Below are positions 17,496 to 23,214 of a DNA stretch of 32,453 nt, piece after piece. Numbering within the stretch: position 1 is the stretch's first letter; the number at the start of each line of letters is the position of its first letter. This DNA comes from a virus. The translations under genes were made by a program, and so were the position numbers. Location: IMG/VR virus record IMGVR_UViG_3300001450_000057, positions 15,178-47,630 of that record; one strand, 5' to 3'. The notes below the pieces were generated by a model, which searched no databases, was not told the DNA's origin, and saw only the letters and a program-made list of their open reading frames with translations.

Positions 17496-18155
17496 CTATT
17501 GAGCACTCGAAACAAGCATATTATTGGGAAAAGTAAAGATAATTTCTGCCTTACAAGGCTCATTATTTAATACTTTTTTAACTGCATTTGCAATAAAGGC
17601 ACCGCTCATATTTGAGCAGTAGCTTGTAGCTTTTGCATTGCAAGGTTCATCAGAAGCACTTTCGTCTGAATACCAAGTATTGATGTAATCCTGTAGCTTA
17701 GGATTCTTTAATACGTATTGACGATATTGCTCTGAGCCCATTCGACCATCAATCAATAAAAACGGTTTGTTTTTTTTGTTTAATGCTTCTTTAGCTGCTT
17801 CTAGTCTAGCTTCCATACTATCAAAACCAAGTATAACTACGTCATTGCTATTTAATGTTTTACCAAAATCTAGAAATAACCCATGGTTAGATTGAATAGA
17901 TACTTCATCATTAATGCTTTTTAAGTGACTACTTAAAGCATCAACTTTTTTCTTTCCAACATCTTTTAAGATATAATGACTTACTCCGATATTTTGTATT
18001 TCTACTTTATCCATATCATACAAGACGAATTTTTCTACACCCATACGACATAGTTGTGTAGCTGCGGAACTACCTATAGCTCCGCAACCTAACACATGAA
18101 ATACTTTATCTTGAAAGTCTTCTATCAATCCTGAACTACGTTCATTTATTCTCAT
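17496..18155 (-). CDS. E1-like (ThiF/UBA-type) ubiquitin-like-protein activating enzyme
   Basis: 219 residues, the minimal E1/ThiF adenylyltransferase core. It has a nucleotide-binding GCGAIGS at 23-29, Asp47 in LYDMDKVEIQN with N55, Lys residues at 68-70, Asp112 in VILGFDSMEAR, and a C-terminal EPCNAKATSYCS with Cys172 the best candidate for the thioester cysteine and Cys180 an alternative. It should adenylate the C-terminal glycine of a Ubl and pass it to a cysteine. It overlaps the JAB gene by TAATG, and the GAGGAGGT ribosome site for this gene lies in the JAB tail codons. Its short length fits PRTRC-type ThiF proteins better than eukaryotic E1. MoeB/ThiF roles are less likely because JAB, E2-like and Ubl genes are adjacent. 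Confidence 0.88.
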   Translation of the reverse strand: MRINERSSGLIEDFQDKVFHVLGCGAIGSSAATQLCRMGVEKFVLYDMDKVEIQNIGVSHYILKDVGKKKVDALSSHLKSINDEVSIQSNHGLFLDFGKTLNSNDVVILGFDSMEARLEAAKEALNKKNKPFLLIDGRMGSEQYRQYVLKNPKLQDYINTWYSDESASDEPCNAKATSYCSNMSGAFIANAVKKVLNNEPCKAEIIFTFPNNMLVSSAQ

Positions 18156-19126
18156 TAGAAAGGTACCTCCTCTTCCTGATTTACATTTTCAAAGAAATCA
18201 TCATCCCAATAAACCTGAAGAGCACTTGATAACGCTTCTTCATCTTTAAACTTAGAGATTTTAAAGTCATGTTTTTTAAATGCAATATTAGGTTTTTTGA
18301 TTTTCTCATTCCATTTTCTAAAAGCAACTTTAGCATTTTTGCATCTTCCTACTTCTTCAACAAGAGAAATAACAAAAAGCTCTGCTTCTTCTATAACTTT
18401 TTCTGGAACTGAGCTTAAATCTGTATATTTTTGAGTATGACTATTATAATAAGAAGAATGTTTAGTGTTATACGGAGCTTTATTATATCCTCCATACTCA
18501 TAACCATAACCATTATAATCTGCTGCTGCCCATGTGTTTTCTGCTGGAGTTAACGCTAGATGTCCTTGTTTGTAGCCTGTTCCGTAATTAACTATTGCAG
18601 ATGTACATTTTTCTTTAACTTCTTTCATTACAGCTTGGTTTACGCTAGTTTCAACTTCTAAAAAGTTTAATTCAACGTTTTCTTCATGCAAAAATGGTTT
18701 AAAGAATTGTACTCTTAATTTATACTCTTTCTTTAAGTTAATCACTAATGATAAAGACCAATCTTCAGCAGGCATTCCTAGTATAGTAGCATTGTCTGTA
18801 CCTGACCAGAACGCTCCCATTGTGTGATGACTATGCCACCAACAAAATCGTACATTTCTACCATACTTAGCAGCTGATTTAGAATAATATCTTGCTAATT
18901 CTTCAGCGTCTAATGTACACTCGCCACCAGATACATCTTGTTTCATAATTTCAGGAAACTTTAGTATAAAATCTCCTTCATCATCAGTTTCTACTATTAA
19001 TTGACCTGCGATTTCTGCTTTAAATTCTTGATATGAAGCAGAAGCATAATCTATTATCTTTTGGAAATCATCAGGATGTATCCAAAACTTTTTATCTTTA
19101 TTCTCTTGCGTGTTTATTTGGTGCAC
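18155..19126 (-). CDS. JAMM/JAB (Mov34/MPN-like) metallopeptidase, putative deubiquitinase-like
   Basis: 323 residues from a GTG start preceded by AAAGGTAA. The JAMM signature is complete: Glu38 (FKAEIAGQ), then H98-S-H100-x7-S108-x2-D111 (HSHHTMGAFWSGTD), which would bind catalytic zinc. Residues 1-160 form the peptidase domain. Residues about 190-245 are a Tyr/Gly/Asn-rich low-complexity linker (YNGYGYEYGGYNKAPYN), and a helical C-terminal region ends in an acidic tip NQEEEVPF. The peptidase could mature the neighbouring Ubl by cutting after Gly-Gly and could remove it from targets. The last codons also encode the ribosome site of the E1 gene, so the acidic tip may be partly a by-product of that signal. 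Confidence 0.9.
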   Translation of the reverse strand: MHQINTQENKDKKFWIHPDDFQKIIDYASASYQEFKAEIAGQLIVETDDEGDFILKFPEIMKQDVSGGECTLDAEELARYYSKSAAKYGRNVRFCWWHSHHTMGAFWSGTDNATILGMPAEDWSLSLVINLKKEYKLRVQFFKPFLHEENVELNFLEVETSVNQAVMKEVKEKCTSAIVNYGTGYKQGHLALTPAENTWAAADYNGYGYEYGGYNKAPYNTKHSSYYNSHTQKYTDLSSVPEKVIEEAELFVISLVEEVGRCKNAKVAFRKWNEKIKKPNIAFKKHDFKISKFKDEEALSSALQVYWDDDFFENVNQEEEVPF

Positions 19127-19147
19127 AATATTACCTTTCTTTTATTA

Positions 19148-20890
19148 TTAATCGTTAAAGGGATTATCTGGATAACTAATAGCATGAATATAAGTCCATA
19201 TATCTTTATTAGGATTATCATTGCTAACATTATTCATTCTTTGTCTAGTTATATCAGTACTTCTTATTCTTTTAAGCGTTTGGTTACAATCTATGCCTGT
19301 TTTAATAGCTATACTATTATAATATGCGTTTTCTGCATATTTAAAATAATCTACAAACATATATACATTAAAAGATTTAGAATACATTTCGTCTAATGAA
19401 TATAGCCCATCATATTCTTTCAATGTACTTACATCTAATTCGTATAAATTAAATAATTTCTGTAATTTTACACGATAAGTAAGATGTGAAGGGTCATCAT
19501 AACTTAATGGCTCTTTAAAGTCCTGTATAATACTTTTATACTTTAGTGTTAACATATCAATAATCTTTAGAGGAATTGATTTTCCGTTAATTATTATGAA
19601 ATCTCGTTCTAAAGGATAAAGATATTTTCCTGTAGTTGGATATTGCTCAACTATATATCTTGCTAGCTCTTTTATTTCTTTATATTCATCTGCAAGTAAT
19701 GGAATATTTTCTTGAGTCCATTTTTTATTTACAGAACATTCTTGGATATAGTCACAATTAGAACAAAACCTTTCTATAAAATCTTGTTTTGCTTCAGTGC
19801 TAGAGCCAACTGCTGTTTTACATGTTGTATTATTAACAAATAAAGTATGTGTTTCTTTAAACTTTCTATTTAAAGGGCGACCAAACAGCCAGTCGTCATA
19901 CTTTACTAATGGATTAACACTATTTACAGGATAAAAAGAAGCCCATCTATTTAAAAACATTTTTGCTGTATTTAATTTACCGCTAGCTATGTTTACTAAT
20001 ATTTGGTCTTTTAAATCTCCGAAACAAGTGTTGCCTGTATCATACCCATTCCATGAAGCACTTTTAGAGACAAATGGATGCAGTCTTTTTTTAACATACT
20101 TAGGAAATAAAAATGTATAGCCACTCATTTTATCATTTATAGAAAACCTTCTATTGGCTGATTTTGTATTTATTAATCTTAAAAATGAAACAGCATCGTA
20201 TACACTTATAGTTTGGCATATTAACATATCGCCATAATCTACTTTGCATATTGTTTTATTTCTACTTGTTGATATGTCAATCTCTACATTTTTTAAAGGA
20301 ATGCCAATATTTAGAAACCAGTCTTTAGGGTTTGTAGTTTCTTTTATTTTGTATTCAGATAAATTTCTAGTAAAGTTTTTAATTGTCCCATTAATATCTT
20401 CTATTACAGGTCTAGCAGCAATTTTATTATAAGCTTGTTTAAACCATGGAACTTGACTAATATTTACTTGTAAATCAGGATTCTTAATTATTGATTCATT
20501 AAAATTATCTATAAGTTGGTCTAATAATTTTTTACCAGACCCATCATCTTCATACAATTTTAAATTATCGACTCTAAATTGCTTTAAGTCAGAGTTTAAT
20601 TTCATTAATTCACTTTGAGCATCTCTTAATGAATATGTTTGTGCGTTAAATATATTTTGAATATTCTTTTTATTAATTAAGTTTGGAAATGCTAAATCGA
20701 CAGCTAATTGTTTAAACTTTTTAAATGCACCTTGTTCCCATCTAGCTGAATTTAATGCTTTTAAATCTGCATTATATCTGTAATTAAATCTTTCTAGTCT
20801 TTCTTCAAATCCAGAGGTATTGCTTAATGAGTTACTATCAATTTCTGGAAATTCTATTACTTTGTTTTTAAGTATTAATGTTTCTTGCAT
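19148..20890 (-). CDS. E2-like conjugating-enzyme candidate with WhiB-type cysteine cluster, 580 aa
   Basis: It sits between the Ubl and the JAB/E1 pair and has a good GGAAGGA ribosome site. Residues 1-190 are helical and charged. The segment at about 190-330 has strands followed by YTFLFPKYVKKRLHPFV, in which H271-P272 precede GNTCFGDL with Cys289, and then helices. This resembles the E2 active-site signature (HPN...G.ICLD). The spacing from His to Cys is 18 rather than about 10, so an insertion would be needed. Residues 357-385 carry C357-x18-C376-x2-C379-x5-C385, with GSSTEAK before the second Cys, very close to the iron-sulfur motif of WhiB proteins. The remainder (390-580) is helical with no recognised motif. 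If real, this is an E2 domain fused to a metal or Fe-S site. Alternatively, it is an unrelated phage protein with a chance HP...C. Confidence 0.65.
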   Translation of the reverse strand: MQETLILKNKVIEFPEIDSNSLSNTSGFEERLERFNYRYNADLKALNSARWEQGAFKKFKQLAVDLAFPNLINKKNIQNIFNAQTYSLRDAQSELMKLNSDLKQFRVDNLKLYEDDGSGKKLLDQLIDNFNESIIKNPDLQVNISQVPWFKQAYNKIAARPVIEDINGTIKNFTRNLSEYKIKETTNPKDWFLNIGIPLKNVEIDISTSRNKTICKVDYGDMLICQTISVYDAVSFLRLINTKSANRRFSINDKMSGYTFLFPKYVKKRLHPFVSKSASWNGYDTGNTCFGDLKDQILVNIASGKLNTAKMFLNRWASFYPVNSVNPLVKYDDWLFGRPLNRKFKETHTLFVNNTTCKTAVGSSTEAKQDFIERFCSNCDYIQECSVNKKWTQENIPLLADEYKEIKELARYIVEQYPTTGKYLYPLERDFIIINGKSIPLKIIDMLTLKYKSIIQDFKEPLSYDDPSHLTYRVKLQKLFNLYELDVSTLKEYDGLYSLDEMYSKSFNVYMFVDYFKYAENAYYNSIAIKTGIDCNQTLKRIRSTDITRQRMNNVSNDNPNKDIWTYIHAISYPDNPFND

Positions 20891-21181
20891 ACTATCCTTC
20901 CAAGTTTGTTTAAAAGGGGCGGACCTTGAGTGACTCGTGGAGTATCTTCAGAAAAAGCCCCTTATAAACGTTTAAAGTTTAAGGCCCTGTAAAAACACAG
21001 AGCCTAAAGAAAATATATTAAAACGGATTAACAGTGAGTGCTTCAGAATATTTTATTAGTAATCAGCGTGAGACTTTACCTGTAAGCCCGAAGCTCCGAA
21101 GGTTTAGTCGACCTGTTATTGAATGAATATTTGTGAGTGACTTTATTAAAAGATTTCTTAATATATTTTTATTGCATATTA
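20891..21181 (-). other. 291-nt structured intergenic region between Ubl and E2-like genes
   Basis: No convincing gene. It contains a perfect AAGGGGC/GCCCCTT pair (20914-20920 with 20957-20963) enclosing a small ACTC-GTG-GAGT hairpin, and an 8-bp hairpin (20983-20990 with 20997-21004) whose one non-Watson-Crick pair is a G-U only in minus-strand RNA. Short modules recur: GAGTGACT twice, GAGT..CTTCAGAA twice, and CCGAAG tandemly. It forms the 5' leader of the E2-like gene and may set the ratio of Ubl to enzymes. Confidence 0.5.
20983..21004 (-). terminator. Hairpin downstream of Ubl gene (possible weak terminator/processing site)
   Basis: Minus-strand RNA reads GGCUCUGU-GUUUUU-ACAGGGCC, an 8-bp stem with one G-U pair and a 6-nt loop. 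There is no U-run directly after it, so attenuation, pausing or RNase processing is as likely as termination. Confidence 0.35.
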
Positions 21182-21400
21182 CTAGTTACCGCCTTTAACT
21201 CCTTGAGATACATGAGATATATCCATGTTTTCTTCAATAGCGGTTGAATCAGCTACAATTACGTCGTTAATTGCAATAGAACCTGTTAATCCAAGTTCAC
21301 TGCGAAGTTCTCCAACTGTACTTGCTTCTACTTCTGTTTGAACAAAATTAACTGTTCCGTTCATAAGTCCTATTGTTATGCTAGTATTAACTGCTGCCAT
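21182..21400 (-). CDS. Ubiquitin-like protein (Ubl) modifier ending Gly-Gly-Asn, 72 aa
   Basis: Small beta-grasp-like pattern: strand SITIGLMNG, strand VNFVQTEVEAS, helix TVGELRSELGL, strand SIAINDVIVAD, a turn, and ISHVSQGVKGGN. The order beta-beta-alpha-beta-beta and the C-terminal K69-G70-G71-N72 are those of prokaryotic ubiquitin-like modifiers, including PRTRC protein C-type Ubls. One residue after Gly-Gly would have to be removed, which suits the JAB peptidase encoded downstream. It has a strong AAGGAGAA ribosome site and a candidate promoter of its own, so it may be made in excess of the enzymes. The tail is verified on the DNA: AAA GGC GGT AAC TAG. Alternative: a ThiS/MoaD-like sulfur carrier, less likely because no sulfur-pathway genes are near. 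Confidence 0.85.
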   Translation of the reverse strand: MAAVNTSITIGLMNGTVNFVQTEVEASTVGELRSELGLTGSIAINDVIVADSTAIEENMDISHVSQGVKGGN

Positions 21401-21430
21401 ACGTGTATTCTCCTTCTATGTGTTAAATAT

Positions 21431-21492
21431 AATCTAATACGGTTTAGTTCATAGTACCGCAAAATACTCCTGACTGACAAGGTCATTAGATT
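21431..21492. repeat. Inverted repeat flanking the Ubl promoter
   Basis: Perfect 8-bp arms AATCTAAT (21431-21438) and ATTAGATT (21485-21492). Inside are CGGT/ACCG (21440-21443 with 21456-21459) and TGAC/GTCA pairs. The arms bracket a candidate minus-strand promoter, so this is either an operator pair or a branched leader/terminator structure. Confidence 0.5.
21451..21480 (-). promoter_or_regulatory. Candidate promoter for the Ubl gene
   Basis: Minus strand TTGTCA (21475-21480), 18-bp spacer, TACTAT (21451-21456), about 50 bases before the Ubl ATG. It matches sigma-70 consensus at 5/6 and 4/6 positions. Confidence 0.4.
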
Positions 21493-21513
21493 GGATTAGT
21501 TGTCTAATTAAAC

Positions 21514-22209
21514 TTATTCCCAATTCATTGTTGGAATTGGCTTTCTTTCATTAATACATTCTACAAGAGTTTCAATAGGTATAAACTGATTGATAGCTTG
21601 TTTTACATGATTTGCTGTATCAACATTTAGTATAAAATATGCAGCTTTAATAGCTCCCTTAGCTGAAGTATCTTCTACATAATTAAGATAAGCACTCATT
21701 CCATCACACATGGTTATAGCTGATACATTTTGGGCTACACAACGGGCAATAGTTAATTTTGTTCTACGTATTCCTAATTTATTCTCTAATTGACGTATAG
21801 AACGCATAACTCTTTCAGAAATATTCTTAGCTCCCTTGAGCCATCTTTCACATTCCTGAACAGCTGTTATCTTCATAGTATCTTCATGTAAAGCAGTAAA
21901 TATCTTATCATAATCCAATGTACTATCTATTAAACATCCTTTAACGGTCTTGCGACCTAATGCTTTTAAAGCATTATATCTTCTATGCCCATTAACAACC
22001 ATGAGATTATTACCATTTTTAATTACGGTAATAGGTTCAATATGTCCAATAGCATGAAGATTCTTTTTTAAGGTTTTTAAGCTACCTTCAGTTGTACGTT
22101 GCTTAGGGTTTAAAGGGCTTAAGGTTAAATCTTTAAGTTTAAAATCCTTTAATGTCATCTGATGAACAGGCATTGTTGTGCTAGTTCCATCTTTAATAGT
22201 TAAAGCCAT
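21514..22209 (-). CDS. ParB/Sulfiredoxin-fold (ParB-like nuclease domain) protein, 231 aa
   Basis: The N-terminal domain has the ParB pattern: LSPLNPKQR, then LKKNLHAIGHIEPITVI, LMVVNGHRRYNALKALG with G74-H75-R76-R77 (the GxRR nucleotide-contacting motif), followed by a helical domain. ParB-fold proteins bind DNA and CTP, or act as nucleases or regulators; the length (231 aa) is short for a chromosomal ParB. A good TAGGAGAAA ribosome site precedes it. Its position directly before the Ubl gene and the other conjugation genes recalls PRTRC cassettes, where a ParB-related gene is a defining member. No ParA partner is visible, so plain partitioning is unlikely. Confidence 0.85.
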   Translation of the reverse strand: MALTIKDGTSTTMPVHQMTLKDFKLKDLTLSPLNPKQRTTEGSLKTLKKNLHAIGHIEPITVIKNGNNLMVVNGHRRYNALKALGRKTVKGCLIDSTLDYDKIFTALHEDTMKITAVQECERWLKGAKNISERVMRSIRQLENKLGIRRTKLTIARCVAQNVSAITMCDGMSAYLNYVEDTSAKGAIKAAYFILNVDTANHVKQAINQFIPIETLVECINERKPIPTMNWE

Positions 22210-22242
22210 AGCTTTATTTCTCCTAATTTATTAGTTGATTAA

Positions 22243-22316
22243 AAAGAGAGACCCGCTAAATGTGTTTATAATAGCACCCTGAGTAAACTCAGCGAGGTGT
22301 GCATATCTCTCTCTTT
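22243..22316. repeat. Inverted-repeat element B upstream of parB-like gene
   Basis: A perfect 9-bp outer stem AAAGAGAGA (22243-22251) with TCTCTCTTT (22308-22316) encloses CACC/GGTG (22275-22278 with 22296-22299) and a CTGAG-TAAA-CTCAG hairpin (22279-22292). It fills the gap between the 41-aa gene and the ParB-like gene. The outer arms match those of element A near 23.1 kb. Confidence 0.6.
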
Positions 22317-22318
22317 AA

Positions 22319-22444
22319 TTATGATTGATACCAAATAGCATAGAGTTGCTTCTTGGTAAGTTTATTAGCTTGCGCTTTCGTTAATCCACGATGATGTGTT
22401 ATCCAATTAACGAGTTGATGTTTGAAGTGATATGGACAGGTCAT
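22319..22444 (-). CDS. Hypothetical small protein, 41 aa
   Basis: Starts MTCPYHFKHQLVNWITHHRG and continues LTKAQANKLTKKQLYAIWYQ. Basic, helical and His-rich; the second half looks like a small helix-turn-helix or an SAP-like motif (LTKAQANKLTKKQL). It overlaps the preceding gene by ATGA, which supports translation. Function unknown. Confidence 0.6.
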   Translation of the reverse strand: MTCPYHFKHQLVNWITHHRGLTKAQANKLTKKQLYAIWYQS

Positions 22445-22614
22445 CTTTCTTTAGACCATAGTAGTACATATACTGTGAGGAATTGAAATATTGTAAAGCA
22501 TAGCATTGGAAGCGCATAATTGCCTTGAAACCAATGTATTATTGTAAAGATTAACCATAAAAATGGCATTATTTCTATACCCATTTCTATAAAAAGCTTA
22601 AATAAATTTCTCAT
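22441..22614 (-). CDS. Small membrane protein, 57 aa
   Basis: Two probable membrane helices (about 11-28, EIMPFLWLIFTIIHW, and about 35-52, LPMLCFTIFQFLTVYVLL) with basic residues at both ends. It is coupled to both neighbours by ATGA overlaps. It could be a membrane anchor, or a holin-like or exclusion protein; no family is recognised. Confidence 0.6.
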   Translation of the reverse strand: MRNLFKLFIEMGIEIMPFLWLIFTIIHWFQGNYALPMLCFTIFQFLTVYVLLWSKER

Positions 22615-22781
22615 GTTGCTCCTTTTACTTTTTTATATTGCTTGCACATATGTCGGTTACCACCTTTATTGTACAATAACCACCCGTATTCAGTAAATGC
22701 CCAATGTACTTTATCTGATTTGCAAAACCTACATTTTGCTTTTGACTTACTTTCTTTAAATTTTTTACTTTGAGTATACAT
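22611..22781 (-). CDS. Small Cys/His zinc-binding-like protein, 56 aa
   Basis: Starts MYTQSKKFKESKSKAKCRFC after a GGAG site. C17-x2-C20 and a later H44-M-C46 (NRHMC) could bind zinc; the rest is strongly basic with aromatic residues. The stop is coupled to the next ATG. Probably nucleic-acid binding; unproven. Confidence 0.6.
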   Translation of the reverse strand: MYTQSKKFKESKSKAKCRFCKSDKVHWAFTEYGWLLYNKGGNRHMCKQYKKVKGAT

Positions 22782-22800
22782 TATAACTCCTTTGCATTTA

Positions 22801-22875
22801 TTAGATTTCTTGAGATATTAATATTGCTACGACTATAACATATACTATAATATATAAATAGAATACTTGTTTCAT
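22801..22875 (-). CDS. 24-aa membrane micropeptide
   Basis: An AAAGGAGGAC site precedes an ATG at 22875. The product begins MKQVFYLYIIVYVIVVAILI and ends SQEI, a single membrane helix with almost no soluble part. A longer in-frame start at 23004 exists, but that extension crosses the hairpin at 22897-22959 and lacks a ribosome site, so the short form is preferred. Confidence 0.55.
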   Translation of the reverse strand: MKQVFYLYIIVYVIVVAILISQEI

Positions 22876-22896
22876 TTGTCCTCCTTTTAAAATTTT

Positions 22897-22959
22897 GAGA
22901 GTGTCAAAAAAAGTCATAAGTAACTTCGGTCTGCCTCGCGGTAAAGACTCTCCACTCTC
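22897..22959. repeat. Inverted-repeat element D in leader of 24-aa gene
   Basis: Perfect 7-bp arms GAGAGTG (22897-22903) and CACTCTC (22953-22959), with an inner GTCT...AGAC hairpin capped by GCC-TCGC-GGT. An adjacent second copy of ACTCTC could pair instead, giving two alternative folds. It sits between a candidate promoter and the ribosome site. Confidence 0.5.
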
Positions 22960-22992
22960 GTACACATAAAAACACAAATAAGCTTTGTGCAG

Positions 22993-23020
22993 GCTATATA
23001 ACACCTTTAACAGTAGTCAA
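22993..23020 (-). promoter_or_regulatory. Candidate minus-strand promoter
   Basis: TTGACT (23015-23020), 16-bp spacer, TATAGC (22993-22998). It would drive the small-gene cluster and probably the ParB/Ubl region. Confidence 0.45.
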
Positions 23021-23087
23021 GAGAACTACTAGATTGTAGCATCGCTTGTTGTATAGGAGGTATGGTGTAAACCTCTGGTAAATCTAA

Positions 23088-23151
23088 ATTAAAGAGAGCC
23101 TGTTACTTTAAACTGTATCATTCAACAGTCGTGTAACTATTCTCTCTTAAT
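23088..23151. repeat. Inverted-repeat element A
   Basis: Outer arms ATTAAAGAGAG (23088-23098) and CTCTCTTAAT (23142-23151), one bulge, then GTTAC/GTAAC (23102-23106 with 23133-23137) and ACTGT/ACAGT (23112-23116 with 23125-23129). These nest into a single long hairpin that begins at the predicted start of transcripts from the promoter at 23156-23184. A 9-bp direct repeat ATCTAAATT flanks it. Confidence 0.6.
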
Positions 23152-23155
23152 GTGT

Positions 23156-23184
23156 ATCTAAATTTGTGCACCTTTGGATGTCAA
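23156..23184 (-). promoter_or_regulatory. Candidate minus-strand promoter with overlapping operator-like repeat
   Basis: TTGACA (23179-23184), 17-bp spacer, TTAGAT (23156-23161). The -35 match is perfect and the spacing ideal; the -10 is weak. An inverted repeat GCACCT...AGGTGC (23168-23193) covers the spacer and -35 and could be a regulator site. Confidence 0.5.
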
Positions 23185-23214
23185 GGTAGGTGCGAACCCC
23201 ATTGTTTTCGGTAG

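Larger units (their letters stand above)
23005..23214 (-). other. Non-coding leader region with hairpins and promoter
   Basis: No gene seen. It contains a GAGGT/ACCTC hairpin (around 23058-23075), inverted-repeat element A, a TTGACA promoter and an inverted repeat over the -35 box. Confidence 0.5.

Noticed and set aside
16755-18155. E1 and Sak4 as one recoded fusion gene (same frame, TAG codons between)
   Set aside because: The Sak4 ATG has its own strong ribosome site and two TAGs separate the genes. Same frame occurs by chance one time in three.
18155-19126. JAB protein as a lambda gpK-type tail assembly peptidase
   Set aside because: No NlpC/P60 domain follows it, no tail genes are near, and E1, Ubl and replication genes flank it.
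19736-19822. Using the WhiB-like motif to infer an actinobacterial host
   Set aside because: The very AT-rich DNA argues against it, and the motif could arise in any Fe-S or zinc protein.
17496-21400. Calling the cassette a Bil anti-phage defence system
   Set aside because: The enzyme set is similar, but the genes lie inside a phage early region with a ParB-like gene. Gene order and sizes do not let me assign Bil; PRTRC-like is the closer comparison.
22801-23004. 67-aa version of the 24-aa membrane peptide gene
   Set aside because: The extra N-terminal part crosses the inverted repeat at 22897-22959 and lacks a ribosome site; the short start has AAAGGAGGAC.
22243-23151. tRNA or tRNA-like genes in the cloverleaf-looking hairpin elements
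   Set aside because: No T-loop GTTC.A..C box and no regular D or anticodon arm. The interiors differ and do not fit tRNA spacing.
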